From: Arthrobacter sp. efr-133-TYG-118
GTDB lineage: Bacteria > Actinomycetota > Actinomycetes > Actinomycetales > Micrococcaceae
Length of the DNA: 64,000 nucleotides
Assembly: GCF_030209755.1 (NCBI RefSeq)
Contig: NZ_JARVRH010000007.1
Span: 1 to 64,000 of the forward strand
Direction: 5' to 3'
Below the pieces are notes generated by a model. It had not been told where the DNA came from, ran no database searches, and worked only from the letters and a program-made list of their open reading frames with translations. Of the stretch, positions 37,081 through 45,210 are shown piece after piece. The translations under genes and the position numbers were made by a program. Within the stretch, counting starts at the first letter, position 1. Each line of letters begins with the position of its first letter.

Positions 37081-38753
37081 GCGGGAAGGTTCAAGTGTCC
37101 GCGCTGGTAGGGAGGACCCTCGCCAGCTTGGGGGTCGGACATGTCTTCGGCGTGGTTGGCAGCGGCAACTTTGAGGTCACCGATGCGCTCATCAAGGAAG
37201 GGGTTCCCTATACGGCGGCCAGGCACGAGGGAGGGGCGGCCACCATGGCTGATGCGTACTCCAGGATGTCGGGGAAAGTGGGCGTGGTGACAACCCACCA
37301 GGGTTGTGGTCTGAGCAACGCGATCACGGGAATCGGAGAAGCAGCGAAGAGCCGCACGCCCCTCATCGTGCTCACCGCCGACACCCAGGCCGCCGCGATC
37401 CGGTCGAACTTCAAGATTGACCAGGACGCGCTTGCCCGAAGCGTCGGAGCTGTGCCCGAACGGATCCATACGGCCGACACCGCAATCGCAGACACGGTGA
37501 GGGCCTTCCGGACCGCCGTCAATGAACGTCGCACCGTTGTCCTCAACCTGCCCCTTGACGTGCAAAACGCAACGGCGCCGGATCTGGTTGGCGATGTTGG
37601 GATTCGGGAACCATCCCGGATCAGGCCTGATGCCGCTGCCGTGGAAGAACTTGTGGGCCTGATTGCCGCGGCCCGCCGTCCGGTTTTCGTCGCGGGACGC
37701 GGCGGGAGGGGCGCCAGGGACTCCATCCTGGCACTGGCCCGGCATGCGGGGGCGCTCGTGGCAACTTCCGCCGTCGCAAGCGGGCTGTTCAACGGCGATT
37801 CACACAACCTGGGCATTTCCGGTGGCTTTTCGTCCCCGGTTACTGCGGAGCTCATCAGTGGCGCGGACCTGATCGTCGCTTGGGGCTGCGCCCTGAACAT
37901 GTGGACCATGCGGCACGGAAGGCTGATTTCCGCCGGCACCAAAGTGATCCAGATCGACGTCGAGGACGCCGCCTTGGGCGCCAACCGGCCGATCACCCTC
38001 GGTGTGCTGGGCGATTCTGCCCTCGTGGCGGAGGATGCTGTGGCGGCCTTGCGCAGGATCCAGCCGGCCTCCGCGGAAAAGTACCGAAGCGAGCAGAACG
38101 CGTTGACCATCAAGCACGGCTCACGGTGGCGGGACGTCGAAACACCTGACCTGTCCACGGCAACGTCCATCGATCCGCGGGTGATCAGCCGGGAACTCGA
38201 TTCGATCCTCCCGGCTGACAGGATCGTCGCCGTCGACTCGGGCAACTTCATGGGATACCCGAGTCAATATCTGGAGGTGCCGGACGAGTTCGGCTTCTGC
38301 TTCACCCAGGCCTTCCAGGCAATCGGCCTGGGCCTGTACACGGCCATTGGTGCAGCCGTCGCTCGCCCGGATCGTCTGCCTGTCCTCGGCGCGGGCGATG
38401 GCGGGTTCCTGATGGGCATCACGGAACTGGAAACGGCCGTGCGCCTCAAACTGCCCCTCGTCTGCATCATCTACAACGACGCCGCCTACGGCGCCGAGGT
38501 CCACCACTTCGCCGAACAGCACGAGGACGCAGAGCTGGGCACCGTGTGCTTCCCGGATACCGACGTCGCAGCCATCGCCAAGGGATACGGCGCCGACGGC
38601 GTGACGGTCCGCACGGTGGATGACCTCCAGCCGGTGCGTGACTGGGTTGCTTTGTACCGCAACGGAAAGCAGGAACGTCCACTCGTGATCGATGCAAAGA
38701 TTGCCTCGGATGGTGGATCCTGGTGGCTGGCGGAGGCGTTCCAAGGCCACTGA
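37077..38753 (+). CDS. ThDP-dependent decarboxylase (BFD/ALS type)
   Basis: A 558-residue ThDP enzyme of the benzoylformate decarboxylase/acetolactate synthase fold. The ThDP-activating Glu51 lies in ARHEGGAATMADAYSRMSG. The cofactor and Mg motif is GAGDGGFLMGITELE (Gly440-Asp441) with IIYNDAAYGAE downstream. The middle domain keeps a Rossmann-like fold (GRGGRGARDSI). The ATG overlaps the isatin hydrolase stop, so the two are translationally coupled. Isatinate, the product of that hydrolase, is 2-aminobenzoylformate, an aryl 2-oxo acid that this enzyme class decarboxylates. The product would be 2-aminobenzaldehyde, or anthranilate if oxidised. The reaction is inferred from chemistry and gene order. 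Acetolactate synthase is less likely since no regulatory subunit is present. Confidence 0.82.
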   Translation: MSGKVQVSALVGRTLASLGVGHVFGVVGSGNFEVTDALIKEGVPYTAARHEGGAATMADAYSRMSGKVGVVTTHQGCGLSNAITGIGEAAKSRTPLIVLTADTQAAAIRSNFKIDQDALARSVGAVPERIHTADTAIADTVRAFRTAVNERRTVVLNLPLDVQNATAPDLVGDVGIREPSRIRPDAAAVEELVGLIAAARRPVFVAGRGGRGARDSILALARHAGALVATSAVASGLFNGDSHNLGISGGFSSPVTAELISGADLIVAWGCALNMWTMRHGRLISAGTKVIQIDVEDAALGANRPITLGVLGDSALVAEDAVAALRRIQPASAEKYRSEQNALTIKHGSRWRDVETPDLSTATSIDPRVISRELDSILPADRIVAVDSGNFMGYPSQYLEVPDEFGFCFTQAFQAIGLGLYTAIGAAVARPDRLPVLGAGDGGFLMGITELETAVRLKLPLVCIIYNDAAYGAEVHHFAEQHEDAELGTVCFPDTDVAAIAKGYGADGVTVRTVDDLQPVRDWVALYRNGKQERPLVIDAKIASDGGSWWLAEAFQGH

Positions 38754-38798
38754 CTGGAACCCGCAGGCCGTGCCCTCAACGAAGGGGTGTTCATTCAG

Positions 38799-38839
38799 CG
38801 AAGGGGCCGGGTCCGGCAAAAACGGGCCCGGCCCCTTCG
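38799..38839. terminator. Bidirectional terminator between the operon and PaaX
   Basis: CGAAGGGGCCGGG pairs with CCCGGCCCCTTCG, 13-bp perfect arms around a loop containing CAAAAAC. It sits in the 105 bp between the convergent ThDP and PaaX genes and can stop transcription from both sides. Confidence 0.8.
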
Positions 38840-38858
38840 GACGGCTGTGCTGTCCGGA

Positions 38859-39722
38859 CTAATTTGCGCCGACGACGGACAACGCGTAGCGCTGGGCCTT
38901 GGGGCCAAGGAGTTCGTGCAGTTTCGTGAAGAGTTCCTGGGCGGCGAGGCCGTGCCAGTTATCGGGTAGGTACTCTTGGGGAAGTCCGGGGTCCATGTAG
39001 GGCAGCCGACGCCATTGGGTGACCATGGGGACATAGTCGGCGAAGGCCTGCTTCAGCAGCTCGGGAGACTCGGAATCCTCTTGTTCGTGCTGCAGCCAAC
39101 GCTGGAGGACAGGCTCGTGTTGCTCCATGAAGTCGGTGTAGAGGGCTTCAAGCGAGGGCAGGTCCCACCATTGCCCCACTTTCTCGTGGATGTGTCTTTC
39201 CGTCAGGTGGGTTGCCTTGAACAGGTCGACATAGTCCATGAGTCCGGCGCGTCGAAGTTGCTGTTCCACCTCGTGTGCCAAATTGCCGGGTGCGATCCAC
39301 AGGCCCGGGGATACCTGACCACACCCGATACGGGTCAGGATGGTCCTCAGCTTGTGACGTAGGTGCCTCTGGGCTTCGGGGACGGAGAACGATGCCAGGA
39401 GCCAGGCGTCGTCCTTCTTGGCGCGGCGCGGAGAGAAAATGCGTTCGTCGCCTGCCGTGAAGACGTCCTCAAGTTCGGGTGAAAGCTTGTAGGCAGCGGA
39501 GCCTCCGCGCTTCAAGCTGACGAGCACGCCGCGTTTCTTCAACCGCGACACGGAAGACCGTACGCCTGCAGACTCCACTCCCAGGTCACCTAGAAGCTGT
39601 ATGAGGTCGGCAACAGCGAATATCCCGTCCTGGTTGCGGGCGTAGAGGCCATACACGGTAACGATCAAGTGTTGATGGCGTGGCATCGGGGCAACGTCGG
39701 GGACTGCATCGGCGTTGGCCAT
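38859..39722 (-). CDS. PaaX-family transcriptional regulator
   Basis: A 287-residue regulator of the PaaX family. N-terminal winged HTH (QHLIVTVYGLYARNQDGIFA, LIQLLGDLGVESAGVRSSVS, RLKKRGVLV), then the PaaX central domain (WLLASFSVPEAQRHLRHKLR, GCGQVSPGLWIAP) and the PaaX C-terminal domain (QWRRLPYMDPGLPQEYLP then NWHGLAAQELF). PaaX is known as a phenylacetyl-CoA-responsive repressor. Here, convergent with the StyA/isatin operon, it may sense a CoA thioester or aromatic intermediate and act as a second regulator besides AraC. The start 39722 has AGAGG nine bases upstream. A 46-codon gene lies 65 bp upstream in the same direction. Confidence 0.88.
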   Translation of the reverse strand: MANADAVPDVAPMPRHQHLIVTVYGLYARNQDGIFAVADLIQLLGDLGVESAGVRSSVSRLKKRGVLVSLKRGGSAAYKLSPELEDVFTAGDERIFSPRRAKKDDAWLLASFSVPEAQRHLRHKLRTILTRIGCGQVSPGLWIAPGNLAHEVEQQLRRAGLMDYVDLFKATHLTERHIHEKVGQWWDLPSLEALYTDFMEQHEPVLQRWLQHEQEDSESPELLKQAFADYVPMVTQWRRLPYMDPGLPQEYLPDNWHGLAAQELFTKLHELLGPKAQRYALSVVGAN

Positions 39723-39787
39723 TCAGTACTACCTCTATTGGTTCGGGTTTCAGTGACAGTCATAGGCTACATCGGCATGACCCGGTG

Positions 39788-39928
39788 TCAGATGAACGTC
39801 AGGCCGGCCCAGGCAGTTGCAACAGGTGTGGTGCCACCAAACACGGCCCTGAACTCTTCCTCAAGCAAGGCCTTCACGGAAAGTTCGTGGGCATTTTCCT
39901 TGTCTTCTTCAAAGCGTGAACCAGACAT
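39788..39928 (-). CDS. Small protein (46 aa) with a near-perfect ribosome site and Gly-Gly motif
   Basis: ATG 39928 to TGA 39788, minus strand. AAGGAGG five bases upstream of the ATG is among the best ribosome sites in the window, so the ORF is likely translated. Residues 1-30 are charged and helical (SGSRFEEDKENAHELSVKAL, then LEEEFRAVFGG) and end in Gly-Gly (31-32); residues 33-46 are a short Thr/Ala/Trp-containing hydrophobic tail (TTPVATAWAGLTFI). This leader-GG-core shape resembles RiPP or other double-glycine precursor peptides, but no maturation or peptidase gene is nearby. It shares strand with PaaX (65 bp downstream), so both may be co-transcribed. I do not recognise the family. Confidence 0.65.
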   Translation of the reverse strand: MSGSRFEEDKENAHELSVKALLEEEFRAVFGGTTPVATAWAGLTFI

Positions 39929-40409
39929 CTTCGCCTCCTTGGAAGTGCAAGTAGAACGGAACACTCTTGTGTCCGCGATACATGCGGCATGAACCAAGTG
40001 TATGACGATATGGTGACGTTCGTAAATACTTCTCTATACATCGTTGTGGTTCGGGCAGCGCATCACCGCAACGGTGGGAATTTCCAAGCTGGGTGGGGCT
40101 TCCATGACCTATGCCTTTGAGGTTTGGGGTCATCCGCACGGCGAGCTGTCCGGCGGCCTGGCCGCCCTGGGGGCCGTGACGGTCGCCCATGTCCCGCCGG
40201 GGTCCGACAAAGCGCAACCCTGGCCTGCCGCCGTCGTGGATGCTGTTGCCTCTCAGCAGGCGGAGTAGCGGGCCCGCGCAAGCAGGGCGGATTGCGGCGC
40301 AAAAGAACCTCCGGCGATCCCAGAGGCTCAATCCGAACGGGCCTGCGTCACAGGAGGTTCCGGTCCCGAGGGTGGGGAGTCCCCGCCGTCGGAATTCCTC
40401 AGGCGGCCT
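39929..40409. other. Intergenic stretch without a supportable gene
   Basis: Contains a TATGAC half-site (40001-40006) followed by GGTGAC, upstream of the small gene, and an inverted pair GAACCTCC (~40305) with GGAGGTTC (~40351). A frame from ATG 40104 (MTYAFEVWGHPHGELSGGLA) stays open for 54 codons with high GC3, but it resembles no family I know and lacks a ribosome site. I do not call it a gene. Confidence 0.5.
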
Positions 40410-40808
40410 TTATCGATCCTGGATGACGGCGATTCCCTGGATCTCGATCATGGCTTCCTTCTGCCACAGGCGGGTGACGCCGATTCCTGCCATTGCCGGA
40501 TACTCCGCGCCTGCCATTTCGCGCCAGATCCGCCCGATTTTCTTGCCGTTGGCAATGTAGTCGTCCACATCGGTCAGGTAGATGGTGACGCTGACCAGAT
40601 CTTCGGGTTGGCCGCCGGCTTCCGCCAGGGTGGCCAGGACGTTCGAGAACGCCTGCCTGAACTGTTCCGCGATGCCGCCGGGGACGATCTCCATGTCGCG
40701 ATCGAGTGCGGGCTGGCCTCCGAGGTAAACCGCGTTTCCGGCGAAGATGCCGTGGGCGTAACCGGACGGCGCGGGCAATGTTTCGGGGTTGGCGGTCCTC
40801 TTGCTCAT
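40410..40808 (-). CDS. RidA/YjgF family protein
   Basis: A 132-residue Rid-family protein. The family fold is visible as GIFAGNAVYLGGQPALD (N-terminal strand), FSNVLATLAEAGGQPEDLVS, VTIYLTDVDDYIANGKK and a C-terminal VTRLWQKEAMIEIQGIAV, with the Arg of VTRL in the position used by RidA to bind imine substrates. RidA removes reactive enamines/imines from PLP enzymes; catabolic paralogues often sit beside pathways that make such intermediates. Here a broken fumarylacetoacetase-like gene is divergent from it, so the original partner pathway may be lost. The start at 40808 has AGGAG nearby (the CTCCTCCT on the plus strand). Confidence 0.88.
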   Translation of the reverse strand: MSKRTANPETLPAPSGYAHGIFAGNAVYLGGQPALDRDMEIVPGGIAEQFRQAFSNVLATLAEAGGQPEDLVSVTIYLTDVDDYIANGKKIGRIWREMAGAEYPAMAGIGVTRLWQKEAMIEIQGIAVIQDR

Positions 40809-40967
40809 GGTGCTCCTCCTGAAAGTGAGTGGTGGTTCCTGCGGATGAAAAAGACCCTTGTTCGGATCGATTACGTCGTGCTACCTTGAGCATATGTGAC
40901 GACCGTAAAAAACTCGACATATCAAAAATCTCAAGCAACCTGGCACGGACCGAAGGAAATCGGACGG

Positions 40968-41084
40968 ATGAAACTTGCCACACTCCGCACCAGTGGGGGC
41001 GGTACGACGGCGGTCATTGGACTTGGCGCCAATGCGTTTCTGCCGTTGTCCTACCCGAACGTTGGTCGGTCGCGTGGATCCTAG
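40968..41084 (+). pseudogene. 5' stub of a fumarylacetoacetate hydrolase-family gene
   Basis: ATG 40968 reads MKLATLRTSGGGTTAVIGLG, the typical beginning of FAH-family hydrolases (MKLATLR...GTTA...). After about 34 residues the homology ends and a stop follows at 41082-41084. The catalytic domain is entirely missing, so only the start of the gene remains, divergent from ridA. Downstream to 41255 there is no further coding signal. Confidence 0.6.
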
Positions 41085-41255
41085 GGCCCCAGTGCGCAAT
41101 CACGAGCAGCGCACCTGCCGCCTGAGTGAGCAGAACGGACACATTATCAGCGGTGAGGTGGATCACCCTCGGGGACGGTAATTGCCATGTGGATCCTTTC
41201 AGTTAGTGGCTTTCCCGCGGCAACGGGGCGGGAGTTTTGAGGGGAGAGCTGCGGT

Positions 41256-43700
41256 TCACATCATGCGCGCAGAGCGCACGTCGTCGGTAAAAATTGGGAC
41301 GGGGCAGGAAGCGAAGTGCGTTCCGGACGTATACGGGGCGCTTGTGCCGTCCGGCAGGGTGAGCTTTGCTGAGGTTCCTTCGGGCACGGTGAAACCGACG
41401 TGGAACTCCCCGTCCGCGATCTCCCAGGCGACTTCGATGCGGCCCTTGGGGGAGATGAAGTGGAGGCCGGCTGACGTGATGCCTCCGCCGGGGCGGGGTT
41501 CGATGTCGAAGCGTTCCCACGAGGCTGAGTCGGGGGCTTGTCGGAGGCCTACGAGGTATTCGTGAAGGAAGCGGATGACGGCTCCCTTGCTGTAGTGGTT
41601 GAGCGATTCGTGAGCGATACCATGCTCGTCGACGCCTTCCCAGTCTTCCCAGACGGTGGTGGCGCCGCGTTCGAGCATGCCGAGCCAGGACGGTGTTCCC
41701 CGGCGGAGCAGGAGGCGGTAGGCGAGGTCGGTGTGGCCGTTTTCTGCGAGGACGGGGAGCAGCAGTCCGCTGGAGAGGAATCCGGTGCCGAGCCTGTCGT
41801 CGGCGTCGTGGATGAGCTGGACCAGGCGTTCAGTGGCCGCTTGCCTGAGGGGTTCGGGGACGAGACCGAAGGCCAGGGCCCGGACGTAGGCGCCCTGCGT
41901 GTCCTCGCGGGTGTGCCCCTCGTCAGTGAGGAACTCGGTCTGCCACGCCGACCTGACACGTTCTGCGATCCTTCCGTACCGCTCGGCAGCCTCCGGACGG
42001 TCGAGGATTTGGGCGATGCGGCTGAGCGTCTCGGTGGTGCGGTACAGGAACGCGGTTCCGACTTCGCTCCTGTCGGCGCTCATGTACGCGTAGGGGTTCT
42101 CGGCCATGGGGTCGATGAGGGACCCGTCTGCCCGGCGGCGTTTGGGTTCGAGCCATTCGCCGTAGTGGAAGGGGGCATCCCAGATGTACTGCTCGTGGGG
42201 GAGCGGTGTTTCCGAGCGGGCTATACGGGACGGGTGGCGGGTCGTCTTGGCGAGGTGGAGCGTGTAGTCGACCCATCGGGTCATGGAGTCCCAGCTTTCA
42301 GCCAGAAGCTCCATGTCCCCGTACGCTTCGTAGATGGCCCGGGGGACGAGGACGGTGGCATCGCCCCATCCGGCGGATCCGCCCATGACCCTTGAGGGGT
42401 TGTCGGGATGGTGCCTGATCCGAGCGGAATCGGGGGAGAAGGCTGCGGGGAGCCCGTCCTCGCACTGGTCGTCGCGCACGGACTGGAGCCATTTGCGGGA
42501 GAAGCCGTGGACGTCGTAGAGCATGGCGGCGGTAGGGGCGAAGACCTGGTAGTCGCCGGTCCATCCTGAGCGTTCGCGGGTGGGGCAGTCGGTCGGGACG
42601 TCCACGATGTTGCCGCGGAAACTCCAGAGCGAGGCTTCGTGCAAACGCTCGAGGTCCGGGTCGCTGCAGGTGAACCACCCGCGGCGGTCGAGGTCCGAAT
42701 GGACGACGATGACCGTGAAGTCATCGATGGAAAGCTCGCGGCCGGGGTGCGAGATCCGAACGTAACGGAAGCCGTGGACTGTGTGCCTTGGTTCGAAGAT
42801 GCCGGGGCTGTTCCGGGCGATGACGCGGTCGGTCTGGTGGAATCCGAGAATCCCGCCTTGTGGTGTTTTCATGTCCAGGTGGGCGGTCGTCAGGTCACCG
42901 CCGGCGTCGAGGTGCTCGCCGAATTCGAGCACCGTCTCCGTTCCTGCGGGCCCCAAGTTGGTGAGCCTGACCCAGCCGGAGAGGTTTTGGCCGGTGTCGA
43001 GGATCGAGACCCCGTCCCGGAGCCGGGTCAGGGCCGCTGGCTTGCGTTCTTCGATGCGTCGCACGGGCGGGGCCGGCGACTGGGAAGGGATAGGTGGCGT
43101 GACGACGCCGACCCGGACCGGGGCGGGATCCGCGCGGTCCGGGTCGATGCGGAAGTCCGTCGTCTGCCCGGTCATGAGGTCTGCCCGCACGATCGGGCTG
43201 GGCAGCGTGGTCCAGTCGCCGTCCGTCGTCAGGGTCATTGACGTGCCGGAGCCGAGGTCGATTTCGAGCTGGGCGAGGGCGGCGGTGGTGTTGCCCCAGA
43301 CGTTCCGTCGCTGGGCCCCGCTGTTCCTGCCGCGGAACCACCCGTCGGAGAGGACGATGTCGATCCGGTTGCTACCGGGCGTGAGAAGGTCCGCGACGTC
43401 ATACTGCTGGGCGTACAGGGTTTCGTCGTAGCTGCTCGAACCGGGTGCCAGCTCGATGTCTCCCGCCCGGGTTCCGTTGAGGAAGACTTCGTAGACGCCA
43501 AGTGCGGTGGCGTAGAGCGTCGCTGCGGCGGGACGGGAGGGGAGGTCAAATGACCTGCGGAGGACGTATGCTCCGCGCTCGTCCTGGGCGGCGGCTTCCT
43601 CGGACTCTGTCGGTGAAATCCAGGTGGCCGTCCATTTGACGGGCTCTGTGACAGCCGGGGTCGGGGCCAGATCGGGCAGGGATTTGAGCATGTTGCCCAT
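41256..43700 (-). CDS. GH78 alpha-L-rhamnosidase
   Basis: An 814-residue GH78 enzyme without signal peptide, so it probably acts on imported glycosides. N-terminal beta-sandwich (VKWTATWISPTESEEAAA, NGTRAGDIELAPGSSSYDET), then the Bac_rhamnosid domain with the typical PTDCPTRERSGWTGDYQVF and GGSAGWGDATVLVPRAIYEA of the (alpha/alpha)6 barrel (acidic residues catalytic), and a C-terminal Bac_rhamnosid_C part (YSKGAVIRFLHEYLVGL, GRIEVAWEIADGEFHVGFTV). It removes terminal alpha-L-rhamnose from plant glycosides, for instance flavonoids or saponins. Last gene of the GH1-GUS-MFS-GH78 operon. The start at 43700 is the first ATG after the MFS gene (47 bp); an ATG at 43691 is also possible. Confidence 0.9.
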   Translation of the reverse strand: MGNMLKSLPDLAPTPAVTEPVKWTATWISPTESEEAAAQDERGAYVLRRSFDLPSRPAAATLYATALGVYEVFLNGTRAGDIELAPGSSSYDETLYAQQYDVADLLTPGSNRIDIVLSDGWFRGRNSGAQRRNVWGNTTAALAQLEIDLGSGTSMTLTTDGDWTTLPSPIVRADLMTGQTTDFRIDPDRADPAPVRVGVVTPPIPSQSPAPPVRRIEERKPAALTRLRDGVSILDTGQNLSGWVRLTNLGPAGTETVLEFGEHLDAGGDLTTAHLDMKTPQGGILGFHQTDRVIARNSPGIFEPRHTVHGFRYVRISHPGRELSIDDFTVIVVHSDLDRRGWFTCSDPDLERLHEASLWSFRGNIVDVPTDCPTRERSGWTGDYQVFAPTAAMLYDVHGFSRKWLQSVRDDQCEDGLPAAFSPDSARIRHHPDNPSRVMGGSAGWGDATVLVPRAIYEAYGDMELLAESWDSMTRWVDYTLHLAKTTRHPSRIARSETPLPHEQYIWDAPFHYGEWLEPKRRRADGSLIDPMAENPYAYMSADRSEVGTAFLYRTTETLSRIAQILDRPEAAERYGRIAERVRSAWQTEFLTDEGHTREDTQGAYVRALAFGLVPEPLRQAATERLVQLIHDADDRLGTGFLSSGLLLPVLAENGHTDLAYRLLLRRGTPSWLGMLERGATTVWEDWEGVDEHGIAHESLNHYSKGAVIRFLHEYLVGLRQAPDSASWERFDIEPRPGGGITSAGLHFISPKGRIEVAWEIADGEFHVGFTVPEGTSAKLTLPDGTSAPYTSGTHFASCPVPIFTDDVRSARMM

Positions 43701-43747
43701 GGATGTGTGAACTTTCTGGTTGGTTGGTGTGTTTGGTTGGGCGCCGG

Positions 43748-45097
43748 TCAGCGCACGGACTTGACCTTCAGGAGGATGATGAAGCTGCCGAGGATGGCCA
43801 GGGCGGCACCGGTGAGGTAGAGGGCGGTGTAGTTCTTCTCGGCCCCCGCGGCCCCCAGGACGATGATGAAGGGTGCCAGGAGGGGTGCTATTGCGCTGGG
43901 GATCCTTTGGGCGAATCCGACGACGGCCATGTAGCGTCCGGCCTGTGCCCGGTCGGGCAGGACGGCGAAGATGATGGCTCCGTCCACCGCGCTGAAAAGG
44001 GCGATCGCGCACTGCATGATGAGTGCCCCGATGAGCAGGCTGATGAAGGAGTGGGCGTAGGCCTCGGTGATGCCGCCGGCGAGGAAGAGCAGGCCGCCGA
44101 GGAAGGTGAAAAGCTTGCGCCGCCGGAGTCGGTCCGAGAGGAAGCCGCCGGTGAGGGCGCCTGCGCTGGCTGCCACGATGCCGAGCATACCGATCAGGGC
44201 GACGGTTCCTGCTACTTCCTTGATGGGAAGCCCCAGGCGCTGGGCATAGAAGAAGCTGCCGAACGTGGTGTTGAAATACAGGCCCATGAAGAAGATGAAG
44301 CGGCCCAGCCAGTTCCAGCCGAAGTCCGGGTACTTTCGGGGGCTGAACGTGTAGCTGGCCAGGAGGGCCTTGACGGTGACGGTGCTGTTGTGGACGAGGC
44401 CCACGGAGCTGCCTTCGCGCTTGACGAGGGGAAAGAGCAGGACCAGCGCGAGGCCGACCATGCCGGGGACCACGAAGACTAGGAACGTGCTGGATGAGAC
44501 CGAGTAGGCGATGCCGATGCCCAGCACGGGGGCGATCTGGGCGGAGAGGCCGCTGAGTGCGGAAATCTTGCCTCGCTGCTCCTCCGGAATGCGGTCGGCC
44601 TGCAGGTTCACGATGGCCTGTCCAGCCGCTGCCCAGCCAAAGAGCGCGAAGACCCAGCCGAGGCCCACGAGAAGGACGGTGGGGGCCAGGGCGACCCCGA
44701 TGAGTCCAAGGATTCCAAGGAGCGCGCCACCGAGCATGAACGGGGAACGGCGGCCGAACCGCGAACGGAAACGGTCGCTCCAGACTCCGACCAGCGGGCT
44801 GGCGGCGATGGAGATGAACTGTGCCGTGCCGGCGACGTAGCCGAGAACCTCTTCGTGGCCCGGGGCGAGCTGGGAGATGCGGACCGCGAGTGAGTACGAC
44901 ATAGGGACGATGAACGCCATCGAGACCCCGAAATTGGCTAGCGACATGAGCGCGAGGTAGCTGACGCTTGCCCTCTTCAGCGGTGGTGCCTCTACGTCGG
45001 GGACTCCGGCCGGGGGCGCTTCCTGGGAACCTTCGGCCGTGAGGACCGCGGATTCTGCCTCTTTCGGTGGTAGGTCTCCGTAGGTGGGCTTGACCAT
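43748..45097 (-). CDS. MFS transporter (GPH/SLC45-like), probable glycoside importer
   Basis: A 449-residue major facilitator with about twelve membrane segments after a ~40-residue polar N-terminus. Loop motifs WSDRFRSRFGRRSPFMLGG (loop 2-3) and GGFLSDRLRRRKLFTFLGG (loop 8-9) are of the glycoside/SLC45 type; FIVPMSYSLAVRISQLAPG is typical of sugar/disaccharide relatives. ATG 45097 has AAGGAG five bases upstream. It lies between the beta-glucuronidase (113 bp) and the rhamnosidase (47 bp), all in one direction, which suggests import of a rhamnosyl, glucosyl or glucuronyl glycoside that the three enzymes then take apart. The long leftward frame covering 41256-45488 in another register is just an overlap, not a fusion. 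Confidence 0.88.
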   Translation of the reverse strand: MVKPTYGDLPPKEAESAVLTAEGSQEAPPAGVPDVEAPPLKRASVSYLALMSLANFGVSMAFIVPMSYSLAVRISQLAPGHEEVLGYVAGTAQFISIAASPLVGVWSDRFRSRFGRRSPFMLGGALLGILGLIGVALAPTVLLVGLGWVFALFGWAAAGQAIVNLQADRIPEEQRGKISALSGLSAQIAPVLGIGIAYSVSSSTFLVFVVPGMVGLALVLLFPLVKREGSSVGLVHNSTVTVKALLASYTFSPRKYPDFGWNWLGRFIFFMGLYFNTTFGSFFYAQRLGLPIKEVAGTVALIGMLGIVAASAGALTGGFLSDRLRRRKLFTFLGGLLFLAGGITEAYAHSFISLLIGALIMQCAIALFSAVDGAIIFAVLPDRAQAGRYMAVVGFAQRIPSAIAPLLAPFIIVLGAAGAEKNYTALYLTGAALAILGSFIILLKVKSVR

Positions 45098-45210
45098 GAT
45101 GACTCCTTTGTCTGGGTGCGATGTGCTCGACTTTTTGGTGCGGCGGGGATTGGTGACTGGCGGGGTGGGGCGGCAGGGTTGCCACCGCCCCCAACGGTGG
45201 GTTGCGGCTG

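Noticed and set aside
40104..40268. 54-codon plus ORF between the small PaaX-linked gene and ridA
   Set aside because: No ribosome site, no recognised family, and competing open frames of equal length.
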